Below, in pieces: positions 42,210 to 51,500 of a DNA stretch of 64,000 nt. The notes beneath the pieces were generated by a model. The model made no database searches and was not told the origin of the DNA. It worked only from the letters and a program-made list of their open reading frames with translations. A program made the translations under genes and the position numbers. How positions within the stretch are numbered: the first letter of the stretch is position 1; each line of letters opens with the position of its first letter. The stretch is taken from positions 17,525 through 81,524 of the forward strand of contig NZ_MSKL01000012.1 of assembly GCF_001937665.1 (NCBI RefSeq). The letters run 5' to 3'. The DNA is from Actinomyces oris (lineage in GTDB: Bacteria; Actinomycetota; Actinomycetes; Actinomycetales; Actinomycetaceae).

Positions 42210-42235
42210 GGCCTGCACGCAGGACCGTGCAGGCC
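42210..42235 (+). promoter_or_regulatory. Hairpin in the fhaA leader
   Basis: GGCCTGCACG (42210-42219) pairs perfectly with CGTGCAGGCC (42226-42235) around CAGGAC. It directly follows the dyad and, if transcribed, gives a stable stem in the 5' leader. Confidence 0.45.
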
Positions 42236-42312
42236 CATAGCGAGGCGGGACAGTCCCGTCTCCCGGCTCCATCCCGGGGGCCGCCACACCATATTTGGGG
42301 GAGGTACTGTCC

Positions 42313-43020
42313 ATGGGATTCCTGGACAAGTTCGAGAAAGGCGTCGAGAACGTCACGAACCGCGCCATGTCCCGTTTCTCGGACGACATCGAGCCCATCG
42401 AGATCGCCTCGAAGCTCCGCGAGACCATGGACAAGCGCGCGGCGTCCTTCGCCCGCGACCGTTCAGTGGTTCCCAACATCTTCCGCATCCACCTCACCCC
42501 ACCGAGCATCGAACGCATCACCGCCTGGGGCCAGGACGAGATGGTGCGTCAGATGGAGGAGGTCGCCACCTCGCACGCCGCGGACCAGGGCTACTCCTTC
42601 GTCGGCCCGGTCGAGGTCTCCTTCCTCGTCAACAACAACCCCAACGCCCCGGCGATCGAGATCGAGTCCTCCACGCGGCGCGGCGCCGCCGCCCCGGCCG
42701 CCTCCGCCACCGCCACCCCGGCGCACCCGATCGTCGACATCAACGGCCAGCGCTACCTGCTCACCGGACCGGTCACCGTCATCGGGCGCGGCTCGGAGGC
42801 GGACATCATCGTCGACGACTCCGGCGTCTCACGCCGTCACCTGGAGATCCGCCTGACGCACGGCAACGCCATCGCCAGCGACCTGGGCTCCACCAACGGC
42901 ACCTTCGTCGAGGGCCAGCGGGTCGACGCCGTCACCCTCGTGGACGGCAACACCCTCACCATCGGCCGCACCCAGATCCTGTTCTGGGATGGCACCCAGA
43001 ACAGCGGAGTCAACGGGTGA
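42313..43020 (+). CDS. fhaA: FHA-domain protein with DUF3662 (FhaA)
   Basis: A 235-residue cytoplasmic protein. The N-terminal DUF3662 domain (MGFLDKFEKGVENVTNRAMSR...EIASKLRETMD) precedes a low-complexity Ala/Thr linker and a C-terminal FHA domain (residues ~145-230) with phosphothreonine-binding residues in GRGSEADIIVDDSGVSRRH and STNGTFV. FhaA in mycobacteria binds kinase-phosphorylated partners in peptidoglycan synthesis. The start ATG has GGGGGAGG 8 nt upstream. First gene of a seven-gene operon. Confidence 0.95.
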   Translation: MGFLDKFEKGVENVTNRAMSRFSDDIEPIEIASKLRETMDKRAASFARDRSVVPNIFRIHLTPPSIERITAWGQDEMVRQMEEVATSHAADQGYSFVGPVEVSFLVNNNPNAPAIEIESSTRRGAAAPAASATATPAHPIVDINGQRYLLTGPVTVIGRGSEADIIVDDSGVSRRHLEIRLTHGNAIASDLGSTNGTFVEGQRVDAVTLVDGNTLTIGRTQILFWDGTQNSGVNG

Positions 43021-43493
43021 GCGCACTCGCCTTCACGATCCTACGGCTGGGCTACCTGGTCCTGCTGTGGTTCTTCCTGTACCTCATCGTGCGCGTCATG
43101 CGCCGCGATATGGCCGACTCCCCCGTCGCCGGCCCGTCACGTCGACGCTCCGCGGGCGGCTCCGAGCAGCCCTCAGGCCCGCCCCCCAGGGGCCGACGAC
43201 GCAGCGCCACCCGCCTGGTCATCACCGAGGGCCCGCTGGCCGGCTCGACCGTGCCCCTGAGCCCGTCGTCGATCATCATCGGCCGCTCACCCTCCTGCAC
43301 CCTGGTCCTTGACGACTCCTACGCCTCATCGCGCCACGCCCGCGTCTTCCCCAAGGACGGCGCCTGGTGGCTGGAGGACCTCGGATCCACCAACGGAACC
43401 ATGATGGACGGCCGCCCCGTGCACGGCGCCGTGGAGCTCCCCATGAACATTCCTGTCAGAATCGGCCAAACGACGCTGGAGCTGCGCTCATGA
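43017..43493 (+). CDS. fhaB: FHA-domain membrane protein (FhaB/FipA-like)
   Basis: A 158-residue protein with one N-terminal membrane helix (TILRLGYLVLLWFFLYLIV), a basic linker and an FHA domain (GRSPSCTLVLDDSYASSRHA, STNGTMMDG). Homologues recognise phosphorylated cell-division partners such as FipA/FtsQ. It starts at GTG within the fhaA stop. Confidence 0.95.
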   Translation: MSALAFTILRLGYLVLLWFFLYLIVRVMRRDMADSPVAGPSRRRSAGGSEQPSGPPPRGRRRSATRLVITEGPLAGSTVPLSPSSIIIGRSPSCTLVLDDSYASSRHARVFPKDGAWWLEDLGSTNGTMMDGRPVHGAVELPMNIPVRIGQTTLELRS

Positions 43494-44920
43494 CCATCTC
43501 CCTGCGCTTCGCCGCACGCTCCGACGTCGGCCTGGTCCGCCAGTCCAACCAGGACTCGGGCTACGCCGGCCCCCACCTGTGCGTCCTGTGCGACGGGATG
43601 GGCGGGCCCGCGGGCGGAGACATCGCCTCGGCGGTCGCCGTCGAGCACCTCATGCCCTTGGACGCAGACTCCCACCAGGCCGGTGAGCTGCTGGGCCTCA
43701 TGCGCGACGCCGTCCAGGCCGCCCACACCGAGCTCGTCACCCTGTCCTCGCAGGATCCCGACCTCGCCGGTCTGGGGACCACCTGCATCGGCGTCATGCG
43801 CAGCGGCAACAAGCTCGCCATGGTCCACGTGGGTGACTCGCGCGCCTACATGCTGCGTGACGGCACCCTCACGCAGGTCACCACCGACCACACCTTCGTG
43901 GAGTACCTCGTGGAGACCGGGCGCCTCACCCGGGACCAGGCCCGCCAGCACCCGCAGCGCTCGGTCCTCCTGCGCGTCCTGGGGGACACCGAGGGCGAGG
44001 TCCAACTCGACGAGTCGATCCGCGAAGCCGTTCCCGGCGACCGCTGGCTGCTGTGCTCCGACGGCCTGAGCGGCCCGGTGACCGCCGAGACCATCGGTGA
44101 GGTCCTGGCCGGCGTCGCCGACCCCGGTCAGGCCGCCGATCAGCTCATCGACCTGGCGCTGCGCGCCGGCGGACCGGACAACGTCACCGCCGTCGTCTTC
44201 GACGTCGTCAAGGACGACCCCGAACCGCAGACCGTCCCGCAGGTGGTGGGCAGCGCCGCCACCGAGCGCCTGGCCCAGGAGCGTGCCGCCGCCGCCCATC
44301 GCGCGGGTGACGGGGAGGCCAAGGCCAAGGACACCGAGGCCACCAGCCCCGCCGCCAAGGCCGCAGCCCTCATGGCCACCCTGGAGGAGCAGGCCGGCTC
44401 CACCCCTACGAAGGAGTCCTCCGAGGCCAACGAGGCCATCGCCGCGGAGGCCGCCACCCAGCAGAAGGCCCGACGCCGTCACCGCCGTCGGGTCCTCGTG
44501 GGCGGCCTCGTCCTGCTGGCCACGCTCGTCGGGGCCAGCGCCCTGTTCTACCGCTGGACCCAGACCCGCTACTACGTCTCCACCTACAAGGGCGAGGTCG
44601 CCATTTACCAGGGGATCCCCCAGTCCGTCGGCCCCCTCAAGCTGAGCCACTCGGTCAAGACCTACGCGGACCTGCCGGTGGAGGAGCTCGATCACAACAT
44701 CCGCGAGCGCCTGGAGGCCACCGTCACCCAGTCGTCGATGAGCGACGCGGAGACCTACGTGGACAAGACGGTTCGCTCCTACCGCAAGCCGGCCGCCGCC
44801 CCGCAGAGCACCTCGGGCCCCACGGCCAAGCCCTCATCCCCCTCATCCTCACCCACCTCCACCCCGTCGCCGGCCTCCGCCACACCGACCCAGCCCGGCA
44901 AGACCGGGCAGGAGGGGTGA
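43490..44920 (+). CDS. pstP: PP2C Ser/Thr protein phosphatase
   Basis: A 476-residue phosphatase. The N-terminal PP2C domain (residues 1-235) has the metal-binding motifs RQSNQDSGY, LCDGMGG, VGDSRAYM, CSDGLSG and GGPDNVT. A charged linker, one membrane helix (VLVGGLVLLATLVGASALFY, near residue 345) and an extracytoplasmic tail follow, ending in a Ser/Pro/Thr-rich stretch. It opposes PknA/PknB. The start ATG overlaps fhaB. Confidence 0.96.
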   Translation: MTISLRFAARSDVGLVRQSNQDSGYAGPHLCVLCDGMGGPAGGDIASAVAVEHLMPLDADSHQAGELLGLMRDAVQAAHTELVTLSSQDPDLAGLGTTCIGVMRSGNKLAMVHVGDSRAYMLRDGTLTQVTTDHTFVEYLVETGRLTRDQARQHPQRSVLLRVLGDTEGEVQLDESIREAVPGDRWLLCSDGLSGPVTAETIGEVLAGVADPGQAADQLIDLALRAGGPDNVTAVVFDVVKDDPEPQTVPQVVGSAATERLAQERAAAAHRAGDGEAKAKDTEATSPAAKAAALMATLEEQAGSTPTKESSEANEAIAAEAATQQKARRRHRRRVLVGGLVLLATLVGASALFYRWTQTRYYVSTYKGEVAIYQGIPQSVGPLKLSHSVKTYADLPVEELDHNIRERLEATVTQSSMSDAETYVDKTVRSYRKPAAAPQSTSGPTAKPSSPSSSPTSTPSPASATPTQPGKTGQEG

Positions 44921-44921
44921 G

Positions 44922-46619
44922 ATGACTGCTGCTCCGGGCCCCATGGGCGCCCCCGCGGGCGTCGCGACCATCCAGCCCGCCGGCTCCGCGCGATACTCGG
45001 GACGGTGGGCGGAGGCGGCACTGCTCGGCGTCGCCCTGGTCCTGGGCCTGGGCGGCTTCGTGCTCACCGCTCTCAACCGCACCGGCTCCTCCCCGACGCA
45101 GACCGTGGTCGTGGCGACCGCCTTCCTGGCCCTGACCGTCCTCATGCACCTGTGGGTGCGCTACCACGCCCCGTGGGCCGATCCGGTCCTCCTGCCAACG
45201 GCGGTGGCACTCAACGGGATCGGTCTGGCCATGATCCGACGCCTGGACCTGGCCTATGAGGTCAACGAGCAGTGGCAGTTCTACGTGGGCTCCAAGCAGC
45301 TCGTCTGGACGCTGCTGGGCGTCATCCTCTTCTGCGCCGTGCTCCTCCTGCTGCGCGACTACCGGCGCCTGAGGCGCTGGGACAACTGGGCCATGTGGTC
45401 CGGTCTGGTCTTCCTCGTGCTTCCCTTCATCCCGGGCATCGGCCAGAGCATCAACGGCGCCCGCATCTGGATCCGGATCGGCCCCATGAGCTTCCAGCCG
45501 GCCGAGCTCTCCAAGGTGCTGCTGGCGGTCTTCTTCGCCTCCTACCTGGTGGCCAACCGGGACAACCTGGCCCTGGCGGGCCGCAAGGTGCTGTGGATGA
45601 GCCTGCCGCGGGCTCGCCACCTGGGCCCCCTGTTCATCGTGTGGGGCGTGAGCATCTGCGTCCTGGTCCTCCAGAAGGATCTGGGCTCCTCGGTCCTGCT
45701 GTTCGGCCTGTTCGTCGTCGTCCTGTACGTGGCCACCGACCGGCCCTCCTGGCTGCTCATCGGAGCGGCCCTGTTCCTCCCGGCGGCCTGGTTCGCGGCG
45801 ACGCATCTCCATCACGTCCAGCAGCGCATCAACGGCTGGCTCCACGCCACCGACAACGCCGTGTACAACGCCGCCGGCGGTTCCTGGCAGCTGCTGACGG
45901 GCATGTTCGGGATGTCCACCGGCGGACTCATGGGGGCCGGATGGGGCAAGGGGTCACCGACTCTCGTCACCTTCGCCAACTCCGACTTCATCTTCGCCTC
46001 GCTGGGTGAGGAGCTGGGCCTGACCGGCACGCTCGTCATCCTCATGCTCTACCTCGTTCTCATCCAGCGGGGGCTGCGCACCGCCGTCTCGCTGCGCGAC
46101 GGCTTCGGCAAGCTCCTGGCCGTGGGCCTGTCCTTCGCCATCGCCCTGCAGATCTTCGTGGTCATCGGCGGAGTCACCCGGCTCATCCCGCTGACGGGAC
46201 TGACCCTGCCCTTCCTGGCCTACGGCGGTTCCTCACTCCTCGCCAACTGGGTCATCCTGGCCCTCCTGCTGCGCCTGTCCGACGCCGCCCGGCGTCCGGC
46301 CACCCACGCACCGCGGATCATCGACACCGCCGAGCTGCCGCTCTCCCTGCGCCGCCAGGTCCAGGACGCCGGAGCCGAGGAGTCAATGGCCGAGGACGTC
46401 GACGACGCGCCCACCGGAGCCGAGCAGGCCGACGTCGGAGGCTACGCGTCCCCATCAGCCGCACCCGGCCCCGGCAGCCCGTCGGATGACGCCCGCCCCG
46501 CCGTCACCGTCAGTCCGGAGGCGCCGTCTCCGCCGTACACCGCACCGGGCGGGCAGACCCTGCGCTCATCGCGCGCCCCGGGCTTCACTGAGGACAGCGA
46601 CAGGAGGCAGCAGCCATGA
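44922..46619 (+). CDS. rodA: FtsW/RodA/SpoVE-family peptidoglycan glycosyltransferase
   Basis: A 565-residue SEDS protein with about ten helices. Motifs include NGARIWIRIGPMSFQPAELSK, VLQKDLGSSVLLF (the catalytic Asp region), ATDNAVYNAAGGSWQ, and GLTLPFLAYGGSSLLANW near the end. It polymerises lipid II with its partner transpeptidase, encoded next. A long cytoplasmic tail (residues ~460-565) is Pro/Ala/Asp-rich. Position in the pkn cluster favours RodA over FtsW. Starts one base after pstP. Confidence 0.95.
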   Translation: MTAAPGPMGAPAGVATIQPAGSARYSGRWAEAALLGVALVLGLGGFVLTALNRTGSSPTQTVVVATAFLALTVLMHLWVRYHAPWADPVLLPTAVALNGIGLAMIRRLDLAYEVNEQWQFYVGSKQLVWTLLGVILFCAVLLLLRDYRRLRRWDNWAMWSGLVFLVLPFIPGIGQSINGARIWIRIGPMSFQPAELSKVLLAVFFASYLVANRDNLALAGRKVLWMSLPRARHLGPLFIVWGVSICVLVLQKDLGSSVLLFGLFVVVLYVATDRPSWLLIGAALFLPAAWFAATHLHHVQQRINGWLHATDNAVYNAAGGSWQLLTGMFGMSTGGLMGAGWGKGSPTLVTFANSDFIFASLGEELGLTGTLVILMLYLVLIQRGLRTAVSLRDGFGKLLAVGLSFAIALQIFVVIGGVTRLIPLTGLTLPFLAYGGSSLLANWVILALLLRLSDAARRPATHAPRIIDTAELPLSLRRQVQDAGAEESMAEDVDDAPTGAEQADVGGYASPSAAPGPGSPSDDARPAVTVSPEAPSPPYTAPGGQTLRSSRAPGFTEDSDRRQQP

Positions 46620-48118
46620 ACCGACAGATTCGTCAAGTCGCCTTCCTGGTACTGGTCATGTTCACCACGCTGGCCCTGTCCGTCACCAGTGTCCAGGGCC
46701 TGGCCCGCCCCTCCGTGTGGGAATCGTGGTCGGCCAACGGGGCCCTCAACTCCGACCCGCGCAACCGCCGCACCGTCAGCCGTAACTTCGACACCGAGCG
46801 GGGCCCGATCCTCCTGGCCGGTGGCACCACGATCGCCAGCACCCAGAAGTCCGACGACGGTCAGGGCTCCGAGGACTACCAGCGCGTCTACGCCAACGGG
46901 CCGCTCTACGCCCCGGTGACCGGATACTTCTCGCCCGCCTTCGCCTCCATGACCGGCATGGAGAAGGAGGGCAACTCCGTGCTCAATGGGGACGACCCCT
47001 CCCTGTTCTCCTCCCGGATCAAGACCCTCATCACCGGTGACTCCCAGCGGGGCGGGGCCGTTGAGCTGACGATCAAGCCCGAGATCCAGCAGGCCGCCTA
47101 CGACGCCCTGGCCGGGCGCGAGGGCGCCGTCGTCGCCCTGGACCCCAGCACCGGGGCCATCCTCGCCCTGGTCTCCAGCCCCTCCTACGATCCCTCGGCC
47201 TTCGCCACTCGGGACGGGAACGCCGCCAATGAGGCCAACACGACCCTCAGCCAGGACTCCTCCCGCCCCCTGGACAACCGGGCCATCGCCGGCAACCGCT
47301 ACCCGCCGGGCTCGACCTTCAAGATCATCACCACGGCGGCGGCGCTGCGCACCGGCAAGATCACGACGGACCAGGAGGTCGACGCCCCCGACACCATCAC
47401 CCTGCCGGGCACCAGCCACTCCCTGGAGAACTACGGCGGGGAGTCCTGCGGCGGCGGCCGGACCACCTTCTCCCACGCCTTCGCCGAGTCCTGCAACACC
47501 CCCTTCGCCCAGCTCGCCATCAACGTCGGCGAGAAGGAGCTCTCCAAGGAGGCGAAGAACTGGGGCTTCGACTCCGACCTGTCCATCCCGCTGAAGGTCA
47601 CGCCGTCGACCTACCCGGACAACGACTCGCAGGCGCAGACCGCGATGGCCGGCATCGGTCAGGCATCGGTGCAGGCGACCCCGCTCATGATGGCGATGGT
47701 GGCCGCCACCGTGGCCAACAAGGGTGAGCAGATGACCCCCTACCTGGTCTCACGCACCCTGGACCCCGATCTCAACGAGGTCAGCGCCACCTCCACGAAG
47801 GTGGCCCGCACCCCGATCGACTCGGCCACCGCCTCCTCCCTGTCCTCCCTCATGCAGAAGGCCGTCGCCGACGGCACGGGCACCAGCGCCCAGGTCGCCG
47901 GGGTTCAGGTGGCCGGCAAGACCGGTACCGCCGAGACCGGCACGGACAGTGGCCCGACCACCTGGTTCGTGGGCTTCGCCGGCACCGACATCGACAAGCC
48001 TCAGATCGCGCTGGCCGTCGTGCTCGACGGCAATGCCGAGACCGAGGACGGCGCCACCGGTGGCAAGGTGGCCGGCCCCGTCGCCGCCAAGGTCATCGAT
48101 GCGGCGGTGGACCAGTGA
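46616..48118 (+). CDS. pbpA: Penicillin-binding protein A (class B transpeptidase)
   Basis: A 500-residue class B PBP: one N-terminal membrane anchor (VAFLVLVMFTTLALSVTSV), a dimerisation/pedestal domain, and a transpeptidase domain with S233-x-x-K236 in PPGSTFKII, S292-C-N294, and K435-T-G. It forms peptide crosslinks with RodA; in mycobacteria PbpA is a PknB substrate. The start overlaps rodA (ATGA). Confidence 0.96.
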   Translation: MNRQIRQVAFLVLVMFTTLALSVTSVQGLARPSVWESWSANGALNSDPRNRRTVSRNFDTERGPILLAGGTTIASTQKSDDGQGSEDYQRVYANGPLYAPVTGYFSPAFASMTGMEKEGNSVLNGDDPSLFSSRIKTLITGDSQRGGAVELTIKPEIQQAAYDALAGREGAVVALDPSTGAILALVSSPSYDPSAFATRDGNAANEANTTLSQDSSRPLDNRAIAGNRYPPGSTFKIITTAAALRTGKITTDQEVDAPDTITLPGTSHSLENYGGESCGGGRTTFSHAFAESCNTPFAQLAINVGEKELSKEAKNWGFDSDLSIPLKVTPSTYPDNDSQAQTAMAGIGQASVQATPLMMAMVAATVANKGEQMTPYLVSRTLDPDLNEVSATSTKVARTPIDSATASSLSSLMQKAVADGTGTSAQVAGVQVAGKTGTAETGTDSGPTTWFVGFAGTDIDKPQIALAVVLDGNAETEDGATGGKVAGPVAAKVIDAAVDQ

Positions 48119-49242
48119 AACCTGTTGCTGGGCTCCAGCTCCAGGGCCGCTACGAGCTGGTGGAACAGATCGCCCTGGGCGGTATGGGCCAGGTGTGGCG
48201 CGCCACCGACCTGCGTTCGGGCCGGGCGGTGGCCGCCAAGATCCTGCGCCCCGAGCTGACCGGCGATGAGATCTTCCTGTCCCGTCTGCGCGCGGAGGCC
48301 AAGAACTCTCAGGGCCTGCGCCACCCGAACCTCGCCGTCGTCCTGGACTCCGGGGAGAAGGACGGGACCGGCTGGCTCATTATGGAGCTCGTCCAGGGGC
48401 GCGCCCTGTCGGACATCATCGCCGAGAAGGGGACCCTGTCTCCCGCCGAGATCCTGCCGGTCCTGGCACAGGTCGCCCGCGCCCTGCAGGTCGTCCACGA
48501 CTCCGGCGTCGTGCACAGGGACGTCAAGCCCTCCAACATCCTCATCAACCGCGAGGGCCTGGCCAAGCTCACCGACTTCGGCATCTCCACCGGCATCAAC
48601 CAGCGCCCGCTGACCGCCTCCGGCATGGTGATGGGCACCGCCCAGTACCTCGCCCCCGAGCAGGCCATGGGCAATATGGCCACCCCGGCCGGCGACCTCT
48701 ACGGTCTGGGCATCATCGCCTACGAGGCCCTGGTGGGGCGGCGCCCCTTCAGCGGAGCCACCCAGGTGGATATCGCCTTCGCGCACGTCAACGAGGAGGT
48801 TCCCGCACTTCCCGACGCCGTCCCGCCTCAGGTCCAGGCCATCATCCTCAAGCTGCTCGCCAAGAAGCCCTCCGACCGGCCGCACTCCGCCCGCGAGGTG
48901 GCCCGCGCCCTGGACCGGGCGGTGGTGAACCTGCCCACGGATGCGTGGGATCCCCGTGAGGCACTCAGCTGGGAGTCCACCGGCCGCCGTGGCCCGCAGA
49001 CCCGCGAGCTGCCCCAGCCGGCCACGGTGCGTCCCGGCCGTCACGCGGCCCAGGAGCCGACGCCGTCGCGCACCGCCCGGCACGCCTCAGGACGGTCCTT
49101 CCTCGGTCTCAACCTGCTGACCCTGAGAGTCCTCATCCCGGCCCTCGCGCTCATCACCCTGCACAGCACAGGTACGCTTGCCCATGCGCATCAGGTCGTG
49201 CCAGCCTTGATGCTGAGCATCCCTGTCAAGGAGGTACTGTGA
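48115..49242 (+). CDS. pknA: Ser/Thr protein kinase PknA
   Basis: A 375-residue receptor-type kinase: glycine loop ALGGMGQV, Lys42, HRDVKPSN (Asp136), DFG 154-156, activation loop through GTAQYLAPEQ. After a basic/Pro linker there is one hydrophobic segment near the C-terminus (FLGLNLLTLRVLIPALALITL) and a very short extracellular part, shorter than in many PknA. It starts at GTG within the pbpA stop. Confidence 0.94.
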   Translation: MKPVAGLQLQGRYELVEQIALGGMGQVWRATDLRSGRAVAAKILRPELTGDEIFLSRLRAEAKNSQGLRHPNLAVVLDSGEKDGTGWLIMELVQGRALSDIIAEKGTLSPAEILPVLAQVARALQVVHDSGVVHRDVKPSNILINREGLAKLTDFGISTGINQRPLTASGMVMGTAQYLAPEQAMGNMATPAGDLYGLGIIAYEALVGRRPFSGATQVDIAFAHVNEEVPALPDAVPPQVQAIILKLLAKKPSDRPHSAREVARALDRAVVNLPTDAWDPREALSWESTGRRGPQTRELPQPATVRPGRHAAQEPTPSRTARHASGRSFLGLNLLTLRVLIPALALITLHSTGTLAHAHQVVPALMLSIPVKEVL

Positions 49243-51290
49243 CCAGTCAGTTCCCCCAGGTCCTCGCGGGCCGTTACGAGATCCGCGACCTCATCGGACG
49301 TGGTGGTATGGCAGAGGTGCACCTCGGCTACGACACTCGCCTGTCGCGGGTCGTGGCCATCAAGCTGCTGCGTTCGGACATCGCCGGCGACCCCACCTTC
49401 CAGGCCCGTTTCCGCCGCGAGGCCCAGTCCGCGGCGGCGCTCAACCACCCCGCCGTCGTCGCCGTCTACGACTCCGGCGAGGAGGAGCTCCTCCAGCCCG
49501 GTGGCGCCAGCCGCACCGTCCCCTACATCGTCATGGAGTACATCGAGGGGCACACGGTGCGCGAGCTCCTCAGCGAGGGCGAGGCCGTCCCGATCGCGGA
49601 GGCGGCGGAGATCGTCTCCGGTGTCCTGGACGCCCTGGAGTACTCCCACCGGGTGGGGATCGTCCACCGTGACATCAAGCCCGGAAACATCATGCTGACC
49701 TCCACCGGCGCGGTGAAGGTCATGGACTTCGGCATCGCGCGGGCCATTGAGGACTCCGCCTCCACGGTGACCCAGACCCACACGGTGGTGGGCACCGCCC
49801 AGTACCTCTCCCCGGAGCAGGCCCGCGGCGAGTCCGTGGACGCCCGCTCGGACCTGTACTCCACCGGGTGTCTCCTCTACGAGCTGCTCACCGGCCAGCC
49901 GCCCTTCCAGGGCGACTCCGCCGTGGCCATCGCCTACCAGCACGTGCGGGAGATCCCCAAGCGCCCCTCCTCGCTGGCGGCCGATGTCCCCGAGTCCCTG
50001 GACCGGGTGATCCTCAAGTCGCTGGCCAAGAGCCGGGAGGACCGTTATCAGGACGCAGCCCACATGCGCGCCGACCTGCAGGCGGCCGCGCGGGGCATGT
50101 CCGTGGCCGCGCCGGCCGCCGACTCCTGGTCCCCGGCCACCTCGGTCATGGCCTCACCGGCCGCCGAACCGGTTCAGCCCACCTCCTCCTTCGCCCAGGT
50201 GCCCTCCGGGGCCTCTCCGATGCAGGCGGCCAAGGAGGCCGAAGAGCCCGAGGAGAAGCCCAAGAGCCACGCCTGGGTCTGGATCCTCATGTTCCTGCTC
50301 TTCATGACCCTAGCCGTCGTCGCCGGGCTGTGGGCCGCCGGGGGCTTCGACAACCAGCCCACCCCGACGCCGAGCCCCACCATCAGCAAGGTGGAGGTCC
50401 CCGACATCTCCAAGCAGGATGAAGAATCGGCCAAGAAGACCATTGAGGACGCCGGCCTGAAGTTCGCCAAGGACGAGGTCGCCAACGACGAAGTCAGTGA
50501 GGGCCTGGCCGTCTCCTCCGACCCGGAGAAGGGCACGAAGGTCGAGCAGGGCTCCACCGTCACCGTCCACTTCTCCACCGGATCAGCCATGGTCAAGGTT
50601 CCCGACCTGACCGGCAAGACCCAGGAGGACGCCCGTAAGGCCCTCAAGGACGCCGGACTCGAGGGCGGAAACACCTCCCTGGAGGACTCCGCCACGGTCG
50701 CGAAGGACCGGGTCATCTACACCAACCCGCAGGCGGGGAACTCCGTTGCGCGCGGTACCGCAGTGGACCTGGTGCTCTCCACCGGCAATACCTCCGTGCC
50801 CGATGTCGCCGGCCAGGACGAGGCCACGGCGAAGAAGTCCATCGAGGACGCCGGCCTGAAGTTCAAGCGCGGCGACGACGTCACCTCCGCCGATGTCGAG
50901 CAGGGCAAGGCCGTCTCCTCCGACCCGGCCGCGGGCTCCAGCGCCTCAGCGGGAGACACGATCACCGTGCACTTCTCCAGCGGTGCCGCGGCCACGCCGA
51001 CGCCGAACGGCCCGGTGACCGTGCCCAAGGACCTCAACGGGAAAACTGCCGATGAGGCGGCTGCCGAGCTACAGAAGCTAGGTCTCACCGTTACCCAGGA
51101 TCAGAAGGCCTCCAAGGATGTGGACGCCGGTAAGGTCATTGGCACTGAACCGAAGGCCGGCACTCAGGTGCCCGCCGGTTCCACCGTCAACCTCACGGTC
51201 TCCACTGGTAGTGGTAAGGACAAGGACGGAGAGGGCAATAACAACCAGCAGCCCAATCCAGGCGGAGCAGGTAACAACAACGGCGGCTGA
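49239..51290 (+). CDS. pknB: Ser/Thr protein kinase PknB with PASTA repeats
   Basis: A 683-residue transmembrane kinase: GRGGMAEV loop, Lys42, HRDIKPGN (Asp145), DFG 163-165, activation loop TQTHTVVGTAQYLSPEQ with phosphorylatable Thr residues, one membrane helix (residues ~346-366), then four PASTA domains (starting near 385, 453, 521 and 600) that bind muropeptides or lipid II. The tail is Asn/Gly-rich. It starts at GTG within the pknA stop. Last gene of the cluster. Confidence 0.97.
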   Translation: MTSQFPQVLAGRYEIRDLIGRGGMAEVHLGYDTRLSRVVAIKLLRSDIAGDPTFQARFRREAQSAAALNHPAVVAVYDSGEEELLQPGGASRTVPYIVMEYIEGHTVRELLSEGEAVPIAEAAEIVSGVLDALEYSHRVGIVHRDIKPGNIMLTSTGAVKVMDFGIARAIEDSASTVTQTHTVVGTAQYLSPEQARGESVDARSDLYSTGCLLYELLTGQPPFQGDSAVAIAYQHVREIPKRPSSLAADVPESLDRVILKSLAKSREDRYQDAAHMRADLQAAARGMSVAAPAADSWSPATSVMASPAAEPVQPTSSFAQVPSGASPMQAAKEAEEPEEKPKSHAWVWILMFLLFMTLAVVAGLWAAGGFDNQPTPTPSPTISKVEVPDISKQDEESAKKTIEDAGLKFAKDEVANDEVSEGLAVSSDPEKGTKVEQGSTVTVHFSTGSAMVKVPDLTGKTQEDARKALKDAGLEGGNTSLEDSATVAKDRVIYTNPQAGNSVARGTAVDLVLSTGNTSVPDVAGQDEATAKKSIEDAGLKFKRGDDVTSADVEQGKAVSSDPAAGSSASAGDTITVHFSSGAAATPTPNGPVTVPKDLNGKTADEAAAELQKLGLTVTQDQKASKDVDAGKVIGTEPKAGTQVPAGSTVNLTVSTGSGKDKDGEGNNNQQPNPGGAGNNNGG

Positions 51291-51364
51291 ACGCCTGAGT
51301 TAACCGTGGTCTCGAGTTCGAGCTTGAGCCCTCCGCCCGGATGGCCGGCCCCGTGCATCGTCGA

Positions 51365-51428
51365 GGACGCATCTGAGCCTGCGAGCACGGGCCTCGCGGT
51401 GACAGTCCGCGAGCCTTAAGGTGCGTCC
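51365..51428 (+). terminator. Branched stem structure after pknB
   Basis: GGACGCA (51365-51371) pairs with TGCGTCC (51422-51428), and TCGCGG...CCGCGA forms an inner stem at about 51394-51412. It lies between the convergent pknB and response-regulator genes. Probably a bidirectional terminator; a small structured RNA is possible. Confidence 0.4.
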
Positions 51429-51500
51429 GCGCGCACCTCGGGGCACCCGGATCCGGCAGGCCGCAGTCACCGGCCCTCACCGCTCAGGGTGGGTTCGCCC

